From DASPWV01 sp046727855 (GTDB lineage Bacteria; Acidobacteriota; Vicinamibacteria; Vicinamibacterales; UBA2999): DNA of 40,108 nucleotides. The notes below the pieces were generated by a model, which searched no databases, had not been told where the DNA came from, and saw only the letters and a list, made by a program, of their open reading frames with translations. Within the stretch, counting starts at the first letter, position 1. The number at the start of each line of letters is the position of its first letter. The translations under genes and the position numbers were made by a program. This document shows positions 1-9,103 of this stretch, piece by piece. The stretch lies in assembly GCA_046727855.1 (NCBI GenBank), contig JBKPDL010000017.1, positions 1 through 40,108 on the forward strand, given 5' to 3'.

Positions 1-29
1 CTGCACAACTGACTTACAATCGGCACGCC

Positions 30-1697
30 ATGACCTCACCAGCCCGACATCTCAGCGCTGCTCTGATTTTCGCTGCGGCCGTTGCAATCACCACGCATCT
101 GTTTGCGCAAGCGACGATGACGGAGCCGGCAACTGACGTGCAGATCGACAAGATCTTCAGCCGATGGAATGACACAACGCCCGGTTGTGCGGTTGGCGCG
201 GCGGTGGCGGGCAAGCCGGTGCTCAGCAAGGCCTATGGAATGGCGGATCTCGAACGAAACGCCAAGAACACGGCAGAGACGATCTTCGAAGCCGGTTCGG
301 TGTCGAAGCAGTTCACGGCCGCCGCGGTGTTGCTGCTCGCGCGCGAAGGGAAATTGTCGCTGGACGATCCAGCTCGCAAATACATCACGGAGCTGCCCGA
401 CTACGGAACCCCGCTCACCATCCGCCACATGCTCAATCACACCAGCGGCCTGCGCGATTGGGGAAGTCTCGAGGCGATCACCGGCTGGCCGCGCACGTCC
501 CGTGTTTACCGGCACGCGCATGTGGTTGAAATACTCGGACGGCAGCGCGCGCTCAACTTTCCGCCGGGCACGCGTTGGTCGTACAGCAACTCGGGTTACA
601 ACCTCGCCGCCGTGATCGTCTCGCGTGTGAGCGGTGTGCCGTTTGCTGAATTCACGCGCAGCCGTATCTTCGAACCGCTTGGGATGACGCACACCTCGTG
701 GCGCGACGACCACACACGCGTCGTGAAGAATCGCGCCATCGCGTACGCCGATCGAGAGGATGGCTTCCACATCGAGATGCCGTTCGAAAACGTGCACGGC
801 AACGGCGGCTTGCTGACAACCGTCGGCGACCTGCTGAAGTGGAACGAGAACTTCACGATGCCGCGGGTTGGCGACGCGGCGTTGGTGGAGGAGCAGCAGC
901 AGGCCGGGAAGTTCAACGACGGGCGGCCGCATGGCTACGCGCTTGGCTTGATGCTCGGGCCGTACAAGGGTGTGACGCAAATCGAGCACAGCGGCTCGAC
1001 GGCCGGCTATCGCGCGCATCTCTCGCGTTATCCCGAGCAGCGTCTGTCGCTAGCGGTGTTGTGCAATGACAGCAGCGCACAAGCCACGCAATACGCGCAC
1101 GCGGTCGCCGAGGTGTATCTCGGAAAGAGCCTTCGTCCTGCCGCGGCCCCGAAACCTTCGTACTCATTGACACCGTCCGAGGCAGCGAGATTCGCCGGGC
1201 TGTATCGGAACGTCGATCGCGGCCTGGCGACGACGATCATCAGCGATCAAAGCGGATTACGCATCGAGAACGGCGCGACGCTCGTCGCTACCTCGGCGAC
1301 GCGATTTGTTGCGGCCAACGGCAGCACGTGGGAATTCGGCGGCGATCAACGAGTGCGTGTGACCGACGACGAGGGCACCGTCGACTTGCTCGAGCGAACG
1401 GGTAAAGTGCCGGTGTCGAGCGACACGCTCCAGTCGCTGGCGGGCAACTACACGAGTGAGGAGATCGAAACGACGTTGACGCTAGCAGTCGAAGGGGATT
1501 CGCTCGTGGTCAAACGTCGACCCGACGCAGTTGTCAAACTCACGCCCGTGTACGCCGACGCGTTCTCAGGCGGGTCGCTCGGACTCGTCATCTTCCACCG
1601 CGACAGCGGCGGCCGCGTCAACGCTCTCAGCGTCATCCAGGATCGCGTCTGGGACTTGCGCTTCTCCCGCCAGGCAGCCACGAGCGCCACGCGGTGA
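30..1697 (+). CDS. secreted serine hydrolase of the beta-lactamase/PBP-like family
   Basis: A 555-residue protein with a probable signal peptide (residues about 1-27, hydrophobic run ending near LFAQA). The beta-lactamase fold (PF00144) covers about residues 35-375. The SxxK motif is S90-V-S-K93, the tyrosine motif is Y185-S-N187, and a third-box motif HSGS begins at H320; all are intact, so the enzyme should be active. In this family Ser attacks an amide or ester and Lys/Tyr act as general bases; substrates include D-amino-acid peptides and esters, and the true substrate cannot be told here. A C-terminal beta domain (about 385-550) is typical of the long serine hydrolases of Acidobacteriota. 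It is followed after 44 bp by a membrane glycosyltransferase gene on the same strand. The start is the first ATG and gives a good signal peptide; no strong Shine-Dalgarno is seen. Confidence 0.9.
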   Translation: MTSPARHLSAALIFAAAVAITTHLFAQATMTEPATDVQIDKIFSRWNDTTPGCAVGAAVAGKPVLSKAYGMADLERNAKNTAETIFEAGSVSKQFTAAAVLLLAREGKLSLDDPARKYITELPDYGTPLTIRHMLNHTSGLRDWGSLEAITGWPRTSRVYRHAHVVEILGRQRALNFPPGTRWSYSNSGYNLAAVIVSRVSGVPFAEFTRSRIFEPLGMTHTSWRDDHTRVVKNRAIAYADREDGFHIEMPFENVHGNGGLLTTVGDLLKWNENFTMPRVGDAALVEEQQQAGKFNDGRPHGYALGLMLGPYKGVTQIEHSGSTAGYRAHLSRYPEQRLSLAVLCNDSSAQATQYAHAVAEVYLGKSLRPAAAPKPSYSLTPSEAARFAGLYRNVDRGLATTIISDQSGLRIENGATLVATSATRFVAANGSTWEFGGDQRVRVTDDEGTVDLLERTGKVPVSSDTLQSLAGNYTSEEIETTLTLAVEGDSLVVKRRPDAVVKLTPVYADAFSGGSLGLVIFHRDSGGRVNALSVIQDRVWDLRFSRQAATSATR

Positions 1698-1741
1698 TCA
1701 CGCGGCGCTGAGGGTCGGGCCACTGCACACGCGAAGTCAAT

Positions 1742-3121
1742 ATGGATCAGAGCATCCGTACGCCCTGGCGCGCCGAACTGATCGCGGCAGGTGCGATCGG
1801 CGTGATCGCGTTGCTGCCGAGGCTCGTACTGGCGGTGACCGCGCCGCCAGTTACGCCCGTCTACGACATGGCGGATTACTGGAATCGGGCGGTCTATATC
1901 GCGGAACACGCGGCCCTGTATCCGAACAGTTACCGAATGCCAGGCTATCCAGCGGCCCTGGCACTGGCCTTCGCCTTCAGTGCCGGTCCTTCGCTCCTCG
2001 CGGTTCGCGTGTTCAACGCCGTCGCGGGCACCGCGGCCGCCGTGTTGACCTATTGGCTCGCGCGGCGAACGGCGTCGCGGCGCGCGTCGCTTGCGGCCGC
2101 CCTGGCGCTTGCGCTGTATCCGTCCTTCCTGATCTACACGACCTTTATCGCCACTGAGGTGGTCGTGACAGTGCCGCTCGTTGCAGCGCTGATCGCCTCG
2201 ACCTATCGCTCCCATCGCGCGGCAATCGTGGCTGGTCTCTGTGCCGCATTGACGGCGCTCGTGCGCCCGGCCGGCATCGCGCTGCTTCCGGCCGTCTTCT
2301 TTTCGTTCGTGCGGACCGCGCGACCGAACTCCACCCGGCGATCTCCTCTGCTTGGCCCGGGTCTCGCGGTTGCCGCCTTTCTGCTCACGATGACGCCCTG
2401 GTGGCTGCACAACGCGCGCCTGCATGGCCGGTTCGTGCCGCTCGACACCAGCGGCGGCATGAATTTCGCGGTTGGCAACAACCCGTTCGCTGGCGGTACG
2501 TACAGGTGGAGAGAGTTCGAACAGGTGCTCGTGCGCGACCTGCCCGGCACGGATATCTTTTCGTTGTCGGGTTCCGATCGCGCGACGGCGATGGCGTTCC
2601 GCTACATGCGCGACCATCCCGCCGCGTCCGTGCGGCTTCTGCCGGCGAAGCTAGCGGCGTTGTTCGCGCTCGAAGGACGCGAGCACGCCTTCTTCTATTC
2701 GTTCGGGTTTTTGGGGCAGCGCGCGCCGGCCACGGTGTGGATCTGGGCGATCGCGATCATGGCGAGCTTTCCTCTGCTCATCGCCGCGGCGCTTGCCGGA
2801 TTAGTCGTGCGCGGCGGGATTTCACCAGCAGTGCTGATGCCGTCGCTGATTTTTCTCAGCTTGACGCTCGCGATGCACACCCTCACGTTTGGCGATCCGC
2901 GCTACCACTTGCCTATGGTGCCCGTGCTCGCGGTGCTCGCCACAGGCGTGGCGCGTTGGCGCAATGGCATCAGTCCGCTGCGGTTGGCTCTGGCAGCGGT
3001 AGCGCTCGTGCTGCTCGCGATCGCGTGGGAGACGCATCTAGCGACATATTGGACGGCGCTGGTGAGGTTGGCTGCGCCGCATGGCTGGCGCAGTCAGCTT
3101 GCGTACGATGACCTCTTATAG
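1742..3121 (+). CDS. GT39-like polytopic membrane glycosyltransferase (copy 1)
   Basis: A 459-residue, very hydrophobic protein with about ten or more membrane segments. After the first membrane segment comes a periplasmic loop with DMADYW, whose acidic residues match the first-loop Asp of PMT/ArnT-type (GT39/GT83, GT-C fold) transferases that use polyprenyl-phosphate sugars. The following YRMPGYP and ARRTASRR stretches are also typical of these proteins. The acceptor and sugar are unknown. The next gene is a close homologue of identical length beginning 7 bp after this stop, so the two were produced by tandem duplication and are probably cotranscribed. The C-termini of both end in AYDDL(L/M). 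Confidence 0.85.
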   Translation: MDQSIRTPWRAELIAAGAIGVIALLPRLVLAVTAPPVTPVYDMADYWNRAVYIAEHAALYPNSYRMPGYPAALALAFAFSAGPSLLAVRVFNAVAGTAAAVLTYWLARRTASRRASLAAALALALYPSFLIYTTFIATEVVVTVPLVAALIASTYRSHRAAIVAGLCAALTALVRPAGIALLPAVFFSFVRTARPNSTRRSPLLGPGLAVAAFLLTMTPWWLHNARLHGRFVPLDTSGGMNFAVGNNPFAGGTYRWREFEQVLVRDLPGTDIFSLSGSDRATAMAFRYMRDHPAASVRLLPAKLAALFALEGREHAFFYSFGFLGQRAPATVWIWAIAIMASFPLLIAAALAGLVVRGGISPAVLMPSLIFLSLTLAMHTLTFGDPRYHLPMVPVLAVLATGVARWRNGISPLRLALAAVALVLLAIAWETHLATYWTALVRLAAPHGWRSQLAYDDLL

Positions 3122-3128
3122 GACCGCA

Positions 3129-4508
3129 ATGAACGACCGTAACGCCGCACCCCTGCGGACAGATCTGATCGCGGCCTGCGTCATCGCGGTGATCGCATCG
3201 GCCGCTCGCCTCGCGATGGTGCTCGTCGCGCCGCCAATCACGCCCGTCGCTGATATGGCCGACTATTGGGAGCGAGCGGTCTATTTCGTTCAACACGGAG
3301 CGTTTTATCCGAGCAGCCACCGGATGCCGGCGTATCCCGCGGCACTCGCGTTGGCCTTCATCGTAGGATCGGGTCCCTCGCTCTTCACGGCCCGATTGTT
3401 CAACGTCTTTGCGGGCGCCGCCACAGCCGTGTTGACGTATTGGCTTGCGCGGCGGACGACGGGTCGCCGTGCCGCTTGCGCTGCCGCGCTCGCGGTCGCG
3501 CTGTATCCCTCGCTGCTGATCTACACCACGTTGATCGCGACCGAAGTGTTTATCCCTGTTCCACTGCTCGGGGCGCTCATCGCGTCGACGTACAGCGCAC
3601 GATGGACGGCAACAGTGGCAGGGGTCTGCACGGCGCTGGCCGTGCTCGTCCGGCCCGCCGGTATCGCCCTATTGCCGGCCGTCGTCGTGTCGTTCCTGCG
3701 CCCGCGTTCGGGGAAGCTCATATGGCGGCCAGCTCTGGCCTCCGCGGTTCTTGTCGTTGCCGCGTTTGCCGTGACCATGTCGCCGTGGTGGCTGCACAAC
3801 GCGAGGCTATATGGAGAGTTTGTCGCGCTCGACACGAGCGGCGGGATTAGCCTCGCCGTGGGCAACCATGAACTCGCGAGCGGCACGTATCGCTGGAGAG
3901 AAACCCGCTACATGATGGATCGTTATCTGCGCGGCGCCAACGTGGATACGCCGGCCGGATCGAGTCGCGCCTCGGCCGTCGCGGCGCGTTATGTTCGCGA
4001 GCATCCGTGGGCATTTGTGCGGCTCATTCCCGCGCGGCTGGGAGCGCTCTTCTCGCTCGAGGGACGCGAGCAGGGATGGCTTTATTCCTTTGACTTCTTT
4101 GGTCACCGCACTGGGACGACTGTGCGGCTTTGGGCCGCGGCGATGATCGCGTCGTTCCCATTGTTGCTGGCTGCGGCGCTTGCCGGATGGTCGGTGCGAG
4201 GCGGGATCTCCGAGCGCGTGCTCTGGCCCACCGGGTTGTACCTGTTGTCCGCGATCGCGATGCACGCGATCTCGATCGGCGACGGCCGCTTCCATCTCCC
4301 GATGGTGCCGGTCTTCGCCGTCCTCGCGACCGGCCTGGCGCAGGCGAGGAAGGGCTTCAACAAGGTGCGCCTGAGTCTCAGCATCGCCCTGCTGGCGCTG
4401 CTTGCCATGGCGTGGTGGGCACAGTTGCAGATCTACTGGGCCGCGCTGGCCAGGCTCGCAGCGCCCGGAGGTTGGGTCAGTCAATTCGCATACGACGACC
4501 TGATGTAG
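3129..4508 (+). CDS. GT39-like polytopic membrane glycosyltransferase (copy 2)
   Basis: A tandem paralogue of the preceding gene, also 459 residues, alignable end to end (for example APPITPVADMADYWERAV here against APPVTPVYDMADYWNRAV there). I chose the ATG at 3129 because it aligns with the paralogue's N-terminus. An in-frame ATG at 3081 would add 16 residues that overlap the upstream coding region and have no counterpart. It has multiple membrane helices and the conserved first-loop acidic motif of GT-C enzymes. The pair may have different acceptors or may form a heterodimer; neither can be shown from sequence. The gene converges with the BNR-repeat gene, leaving only about 19 bp between the stops. 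Confidence 0.85.
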   Translation: MNDRNAAPLRTDLIAACVIAVIASAARLAMVLVAPPITPVADMADYWERAVYFVQHGAFYPSSHRMPAYPAALALAFIVGSGPSLFTARLFNVFAGAATAVLTYWLARRTTGRRAACAAALAVALYPSLLIYTTLIATEVFIPVPLLGALIASTYSARWTATVAGVCTALAVLVRPAGIALLPAVVVSFLRPRSGKLIWRPALASAVLVVAAFAVTMSPWWLHNARLYGEFVALDTSGGISLAVGNHELASGTYRWRETRYMMDRYLRGANVDTPAGSSRASAVAARYVREHPWAFVRLIPARLGALFSLEGREQGWLYSFDFFGHRTGTTVRLWAAAMIASFPLLLAAALAGWSVRGGISERVLWPTGLYLLSAIAMHAISIGDGRFHLPMVPVFAVLATGLAQARKGFNKVRLSLSIALLALLAMAWWAQLQIYWAALARLAAPGGWVSQFAYDDLM

Positions 4509-4527
4509 TGCCGTGTCGAGGCACACC

Positions 4528-7500
4528 TCACTTGTCGCTGATCGCTTCCTTCTTCAACCGCACGAGCATGCGGTTGAGCGGCGGCAACTGATCGCTCAGC
4601 GTTTTGTTCAAACGCTCGGTCTCGGCATTCAGCTCCCGAACGAGATCGGCAAAAATCGGCTCGACGTTGCCGGTCGGACGCCCTTCTCCGGCAGTGGCCA
4701 CGCGCAACAGCGAGGCGAGCCGGTTGTTCGTCTTGATCGGGAAGTTGAGCGGATCCTGGCCGCTTTGATTTCGCACCTGATAAATGTCTTCTTCAATCGT
4801 GCTCAAGCTTTTTGTGAGCTGCTCGGCGGCCGCCTGCACCTCCTTGGGCGCGTCTTTCACGCGCGCCGCGGCGTCCGTCTTGATGCGGCGAATCTTGATC
4901 ACCGCCAGGTTTGCCTCGTTGACCTTGTCGCGGATGCGCGACGCCAGTTCCCACTGCGCCAGCAAGTCGGCGTCGCTGATGTTGCGTAGGGGGTGTTTGA
5001 TGACGACCAGCGGTTGCGTCTGCGCCACGCCGTCAACGGTGAGACGTACTTGATACGTGCCAGGCAGCACCATGGGCCCGTTCTGTGTCGCGCCCCAGAG
5101 GATCATGCCGGGAAACGACGCAACCGGCTGCGAGTTCAAATCCCAGGTGGCGCGATTCAAGCCGGCGTTCATCGGAACCGTTGTGGCCGGACCGCGCGGG
5201 AAGTCGTCGTCTTCTCCGCCTCCGCCCGCGGCGTTTGGCGCGCGCGGCGGCTGACCGGTGAACGAGCGCACCACCTGGCCTTTCGCGTCGAGGAACTCGA
5301 GGGTCAGGTTCTTCGGCTGCGCTTTCAGGTAGTAGTCGATCGTGGCGCGATCGAGCGCGCGAATCGTTTCCGCTGGCGCAAACAGCTTCACGTCGGTCAA
5401 CGGCGCGGTGCCGAACTGCCGCAGTGTCGCAAGGTTGTCCATTACGTAAAAGCTGCGGCCGTGAGTCGCGATCGCAAGCGCCTTGTCCTCGACCCACAAA
5501 TCGGTCACCGGCGTGTCAGGCAATCCGCTCTTGAGCGGCATCCACCGTTCGCCGTCGTCAAACGACACATAGGCGCCGTGCTGGGTTCCCGCATAGAGCA
5601 GCCCCTTGCGTGCGCGATCCTCGCGCACGACATGGACGTAGTCGTTGGGCGCAATGCCGTTGACGATTCTGGTCCAGGTCTTTCCGTAATCGCGCGTGCG
5701 CAAGATATAGGGCGCGACATCGCCGAGCAGCATCTTCTTCACCGCGACGTAGGCGGTGCCGTTGTCGAACGACGAACCATCGATCTGGCTGACGCGGCCG
5801 AGATCCGGCATGTCGGGCGGTGTCACGTTCGTCCAGGTCTTGCCATGATCGCGCGTGACATGCACGAGGCCGTCGTCCGAGCCGGCCCATATCACGTTGA
5901 TGTCTTTCTTGCCGGGAGCAAGCGAAAACACCGTGCCGTAGATCTCGGGACTGTTCATGTCGTGCGTGATCGGCCCGCCGGACTCCTGCATGGTTTTTGG
6001 ATCGTGACGGGACAGATCGCCGCTGATCGCTTCCCACGTGTCGCCGCCATTGGTCGATTTCCACACGCGTTGTGACGTCGTGTAGAGGACCGCCGGATCG
6101 ACGTAGGAAAAGATGATCGGGTAGGTCCACTGCCATCGCTCCTTCACATCCTTCGATGCTTCGCCGGAGAAGAAGCGCGGATACGCCCCCACTTCCTTCA
6201 ACTCACCGCTACGGCGATTGAGACGCGTGAGGAACGATCCGTTGTTCGCGCCCGCGAAAAACACGTCGGGATCGGTTGGCGACGGCGCAATGTAACCGGG
6301 TTCGCCGCCGCCCGCCTGATAGGGCGCAACCGGCGGTATCCGGCCGAATCCACCGCCCAGATTCGTGTCGCTCGGCACGCACAGCGTGCTGTTGTCCTGC
6401 TGCGCGCCGCACACGTGGAACGGTGTGTGTGCGGTGGTGACGACGTGATAAAACTGCGCCGTCGGGAAATCCTGATCGCTCCACGTGCGCTGCCGTGAGG
6501 ACACGTTGAAGGTGATGGCGCCCCCGCCGTCGTTGCCGTCGATCACATGTTCCGCATCGTCCGGGTCCACCCAGAGATCGTGATGATCGCCGTGCGTCCC
6601 CTGGCCGATGCTGGTGAGCGTCTTGCCGCCATCCGTCGATCGGAAGACGCTCGTGTTCAACAGGTAAACCGTGTCCTTGTTCTGCGTGTCGGCGGTGACG
6701 TGGGTGTAGTAGAAGGCACGCTGTCGAATGCTGCGCGCGGCGTTGATCAGCTTCCAGGTCGCGCCCGCGTCGTCGGAAACAAACAGGCCGCCGTTCTCGT
6801 TTTCGACCAGCGCGTAAACGCGATTCGAATCAGCGCCCGAGATCGCCACCCCGATCCGGCCGACCGGTCCGGCGGGAAGGCCGGGGTTGCGGGTGATTTC
6901 CGTCCACGTCTCGCCGCCGTCAGTTGATTTGAACAGGCCGCTGCCCGGTCCGCCGCTCGACATCTGATACTCGACGCGATACGCCTCCCACATCGCCGCG
7001 AAGAGCACGCCCGGGTTGCGGCGATCGATCGCGATGTCCACGGCGCCCGTCTTCGCGTCGCGGAAGAGCGTTCGTTTCCACGTCTTGCCGCCGTCGACGC
7101 TCTTGTAAACACCCCGTTCGTCGCTCGCCCCGCTGTAAAGGCCAAAGCTCGCGACGTAGACGATGTCGTGGTTGGTCGGGTGGATGCGAATCTTCGCGAT
7201 CGCGTCGGACTTGGCGAAGCCGATCTTCGTCCAGGTCTTGCCCGCGTCGGTGGACTTATAGACGCCGTCGCCTGGCATGATATTGCCGCGAATGCACGAC
7301 TCGCCCATACCGATGTAGAGGACGTCGGGATTCGAGTCGGAGACGGCGACGGCGCCGACGGAGGAACTGGTGATTTGCCCGTCGGTGACGGGCGCCCAGG
7401 TGTTGCCTGCATCAGTGGTCTTCCAGAGCCCTCCGCCGACCGCGCCAAAGTACGCCTCGCGCGGCCGCCCCTTCACGCCGGAAACGGCAATCGAACGTCC

Positions 7501-7668
7501 GCCGCGATTGGGGCCGATGCTGCGCCAGCGGTATGTATTGAGGAGCGCTTGATCGATTGTCGGCGCTTGCGCGGCGACGGAAGGAATGTGTCCGGCGAAA
7601 CCGATTGTGAGCGAAAATGCCGCGAGCGCAGCGCTGATGAAATAGCGAACGTGTGAGTGAAGCGTCAT
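4528..7668 (-). CDS. sortilin/VPS10-like BNR-repeat exoprotein
   Basis: A 1046-residue secreted protein. The signal peptide ends near SVAAQAPT. About residues 40-720 form a beta-propeller with many Asp-box (BNR) motifs of the type STDGGKTW, as in VPS10/sortilin domains and glycoside-hydrolase-type propellers (xyloglucanase/sialidase-like). The C-terminal 300 residues carry an Ig-like segment (GTYQVRLTVDG) followed by a long charged helical region, probably coiled coil. These very large WD40/YVTN/BNR-like proteins are multi-copy in Vicinamibacteria, and their biochemical role is not established. The start at 7668 gives the best signal peptide. In-frame ATGs at 7674 and 7707 exist, and the one at 7674 overlaps the start codon of the divergent amidohydrolase gene. 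Confidence 0.85.
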   Translation of the reverse strand: MTLHSHVRYFISAALAAFSLTIGFAGHIPSVAAQAPTIDQALLNTYRWRSIGPNRGGRSIAVSGVKGRPREAYFGAVGGGLWKTTDAGNTWAPVTDGQITSSSVGAVAVSDSNPDVLYIGMGESCIRGNIMPGDGVYKSTDAGKTWTKIGFAKSDAIAKIRIHPTNHDIVYVASFGLYSGASDERGVYKSVDGGKTWKRTLFRDAKTGAVDIAIDRRNPGVLFAAMWEAYRVEYQMSSGGPGSGLFKSTDGGETWTEITRNPGLPAGPVGRIGVAISGADSNRVYALVENENGGLFVSDDAGATWKLINAARSIRQRAFYYTHVTADTQNKDTVYLLNTSVFRSTDGGKTLTSIGQGTHGDHHDLWVDPDDAEHVIDGNDGGGAITFNVSSRQRTWSDQDFPTAQFYHVVTTAHTPFHVCGAQQDNSTLCVPSDTNLGGGFGRIPPVAPYQAGGGEPGYIAPSPTDPDVFFAGANNGSFLTRLNRRSGELKEVGAYPRFFSGEASKDVKERWQWTYPIIFSYVDPAVLYTTSQRVWKSTNGGDTWEAISGDLSRHDPKTMQESGGPITHDMNSPEIYGTVFSLAPGKKDINVIWAGSDDGLVHVTRDHGKTWTNVTPPDMPDLGRVSQIDGSSFDNGTAYVAVKKMLLGDVAPYILRTRDYGKTWTRIVNGIAPNDYVHVVREDRARKGLLYAGTQHGAYVSFDDGERWMPLKSGLPDTPVTDLWVEDKALAIATHGRSFYVMDNLATLRQFGTAPLTDVKLFAPAETIRALDRATIDYYLKAQPKNLTLEFLDAKGQVVRSFTGQPPRAPNAAGGGGEDDDFPRGPATTVPMNAGLNRATWDLNSQPVASFPGMILWGATQNGPMVLPGTYQVRLTVDGVAQTQPLVVIKHPLRNISDADLLAQWELASRIRDKVNEANLAVIKIRRIKTDAAARVKDAPKEVQAAAEQLTKSLSTIEEDIYQVRNQSGQDPLNFPIKTNNRLASLLRVATAGEGRPTGNVEPIFADLVRELNAETERLNKTLSDQLPPLNRMLVRLKKEAISDK

Positions 7669-7672
7669 AGCC

Positions 7673-9094
7673 ATGGCTTTGCAACCGCAGCTTATCATCC
7701 GGATCACGCGTCAGATCAAACTCTCGATTGTCGGCTGGCTGCTCGTCAGCGCCGTCACTGCGACGGCCGGCGCGATTCAAGGACCATCACCATCGGCGGC
7801 AGTAGTGCTCTTCGAAGGGGCCCGGCTCATCACCGGGAGTGGCGATGCGCCGATCGAGAACGCAGCATTTGTCGTGGACGGCACTTCCTTTTCTCGCGTC
7901 GGAAGGCGAGGCCAATTGGAGATCCCGCCGGGTGCCGTTCGTGTCGACCTGACAGGCAAGACAGTGATCCCTGCGCTCGTGGATGCGCACTCCCACATCG
8001 GGTATATGAGGGATCTGACGAGCGGTCCGCAAAACTACACGCGCGAAAACATCCTCGATCACCTGCGTCGCTTCGCCTATTTCGGCGTTGCGGCAACCCA
8101 GGCCATGGGGACGGACTTCGGCGAATTGCCGTTTCAGGTGAGAGACGAAACGTTGAAGGGGCAATATCCAGATGCCGCGCGGTTCCTCACCGCGGGGCGG
8201 GGCCTGGCGCCGCTGGCCGAAATCAGCGCCGCCAACATGCGGCACGCGGCTTATCCAGTGACGACCGAGGAGGGAGCACGCGCCGCTGTTCAAGAACTTG
8301 CGCTGCGTAAGGTCAGGCTTGTCAAGACGTGGGTCGACGCCCGCGGCGGCACGGTTCAGAAGCTGACTCCCACGTTGTATCGCGCGATCATCGACGAAGC
8401 GCACAAACAGAAGATGCGTGTGGCCGTTCATGCCACCGAACTTGAAGAGGCGAAGGATCTGCTGCGCGCCGGTGTCGACGTGTTCGCGCACATGATCAGC
8501 GATGTGGACGACGAGCTTGTGGCGCTCTTCAGACAGCACCCAAACACCGCGGTTCTGACAGCTCTCGGTGGACCGCGCCGGACGATTTACGCGCCGTGGC
8601 TGAATCCGCCCCACCCGTTAGTTGCTGCGACGATATCGTCTGCACAAATAACCCGGTTGCAGCAACGCCTCGCGAGCGCGAAGCCCGACGAACTCGACCG
8701 GGCGCGACAGGCTTGGACGCGCGTGGCTCGGGGGCTCGCACGGTTGAACGCGGCAGGCGTCAAGATCGGTGCCGCCACCGACGGCGGGGGACAAACCGGC
8801 GATCAATTCGTGGGCTGGACGATGCACACGGAAGTGGAGAACATGGTCGCCGCCGGCATGACGCCGGCGCAGGTGCTCGTCGCGGCGACGAAAACGCCGG
8901 CAGAGATTCTTGAGCTCGATGAGCTCGGCACGGTGGCGCCCGGAAAATCCGCTGATTTCGTGGTGCTCGATGGAAATCCACTCGAGGACATCACGAATAC
9001 GAGGAAGATCAACCGGGTCTACCTGCACGGGCGAGAGGTCGACCGAGCGAAGTTGCAGGCCGGCTTCGTGCATGCGAGGACAGACAAAAGGTAA
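7673..9094 (+). CDS. imidazolonepropionase-like amidohydrolase
   Basis: A 473-residue amidohydrolase-superfamily enzyme with an N-terminal membrane or signal segment (LSIVGWLLVSAVTATAGA). It shows the metal-binding motif DAHSHIG near residue 104, a putative carboxylated Lys in VKTWVD, metal-ligand histidines in AVHAT and VFAHM, and the late Asp in AATDGGG, as in the HutI/prolidase-like subgroup. The C-terminus (GTVAPGKSADFVVLDGNP) is diagnostic of the family. Substrates are usually cyclic amides or dipeptides and are not predictable here. The gene is read together with the PQQ dehydrogenase that starts 9 bp after its stop. Its ATG lies in a CCATGG palindrome shared with a possible start of the opposite gene, and no clear ribosome binding site is seen. 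Confidence 0.88.
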   Translation: MALQPQLIIRITRQIKLSIVGWLLVSAVTATAGAIQGPSPSAAVVLFEGARLITGSGDAPIENAAFVVDGTSFSRVGRRGQLEIPPGAVRVDLTGKTVIPALVDAHSHIGYMRDLTSGPQNYTRENILDHLRRFAYFGVAATQAMGTDFGELPFQVRDETLKGQYPDAARFLTAGRGLAPLAEISAANMRHAAYPVTTEEGARAAVQELALRKVRLVKTWVDARGGTVQKLTPTLYRAIIDEAHKQKMRVAVHATELEEAKDLLRAGVDVFAHMISDVDDELVALFRQHPNTAVLTALGGPRRTIYAPWLNPPHPLVAATISSAQITRLQQRLASAKPDELDRARQAWTRVARGLARLNAAGVKIGAATDGGGQTGDQFVGWTMHTEVENMVAAGMTPAQVLVAATKTPAEILELDELGTVAPGKSADFVVLDGNPLEDITNTRKINRVYLHGREVDRAKLQAGFVHARTDKR

Positions 9095-9103
9095 AGGCTG
9101 GAA

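Noticed and set aside
36..1019. Long minus-strand frame opposite the serine hydrolase
   Set aside because: Arg/His/Ala-rich translation typical of antisense shadow in GC-rich DNA, with no family motifs.
1448..2617. 389-codon minus-strand frame across the hydrolase and glycosyltransferase genes
   Set aside because: Shadow of two well-supported plus-strand genes; the composition is Arg/His/Gly-rich without motifs.
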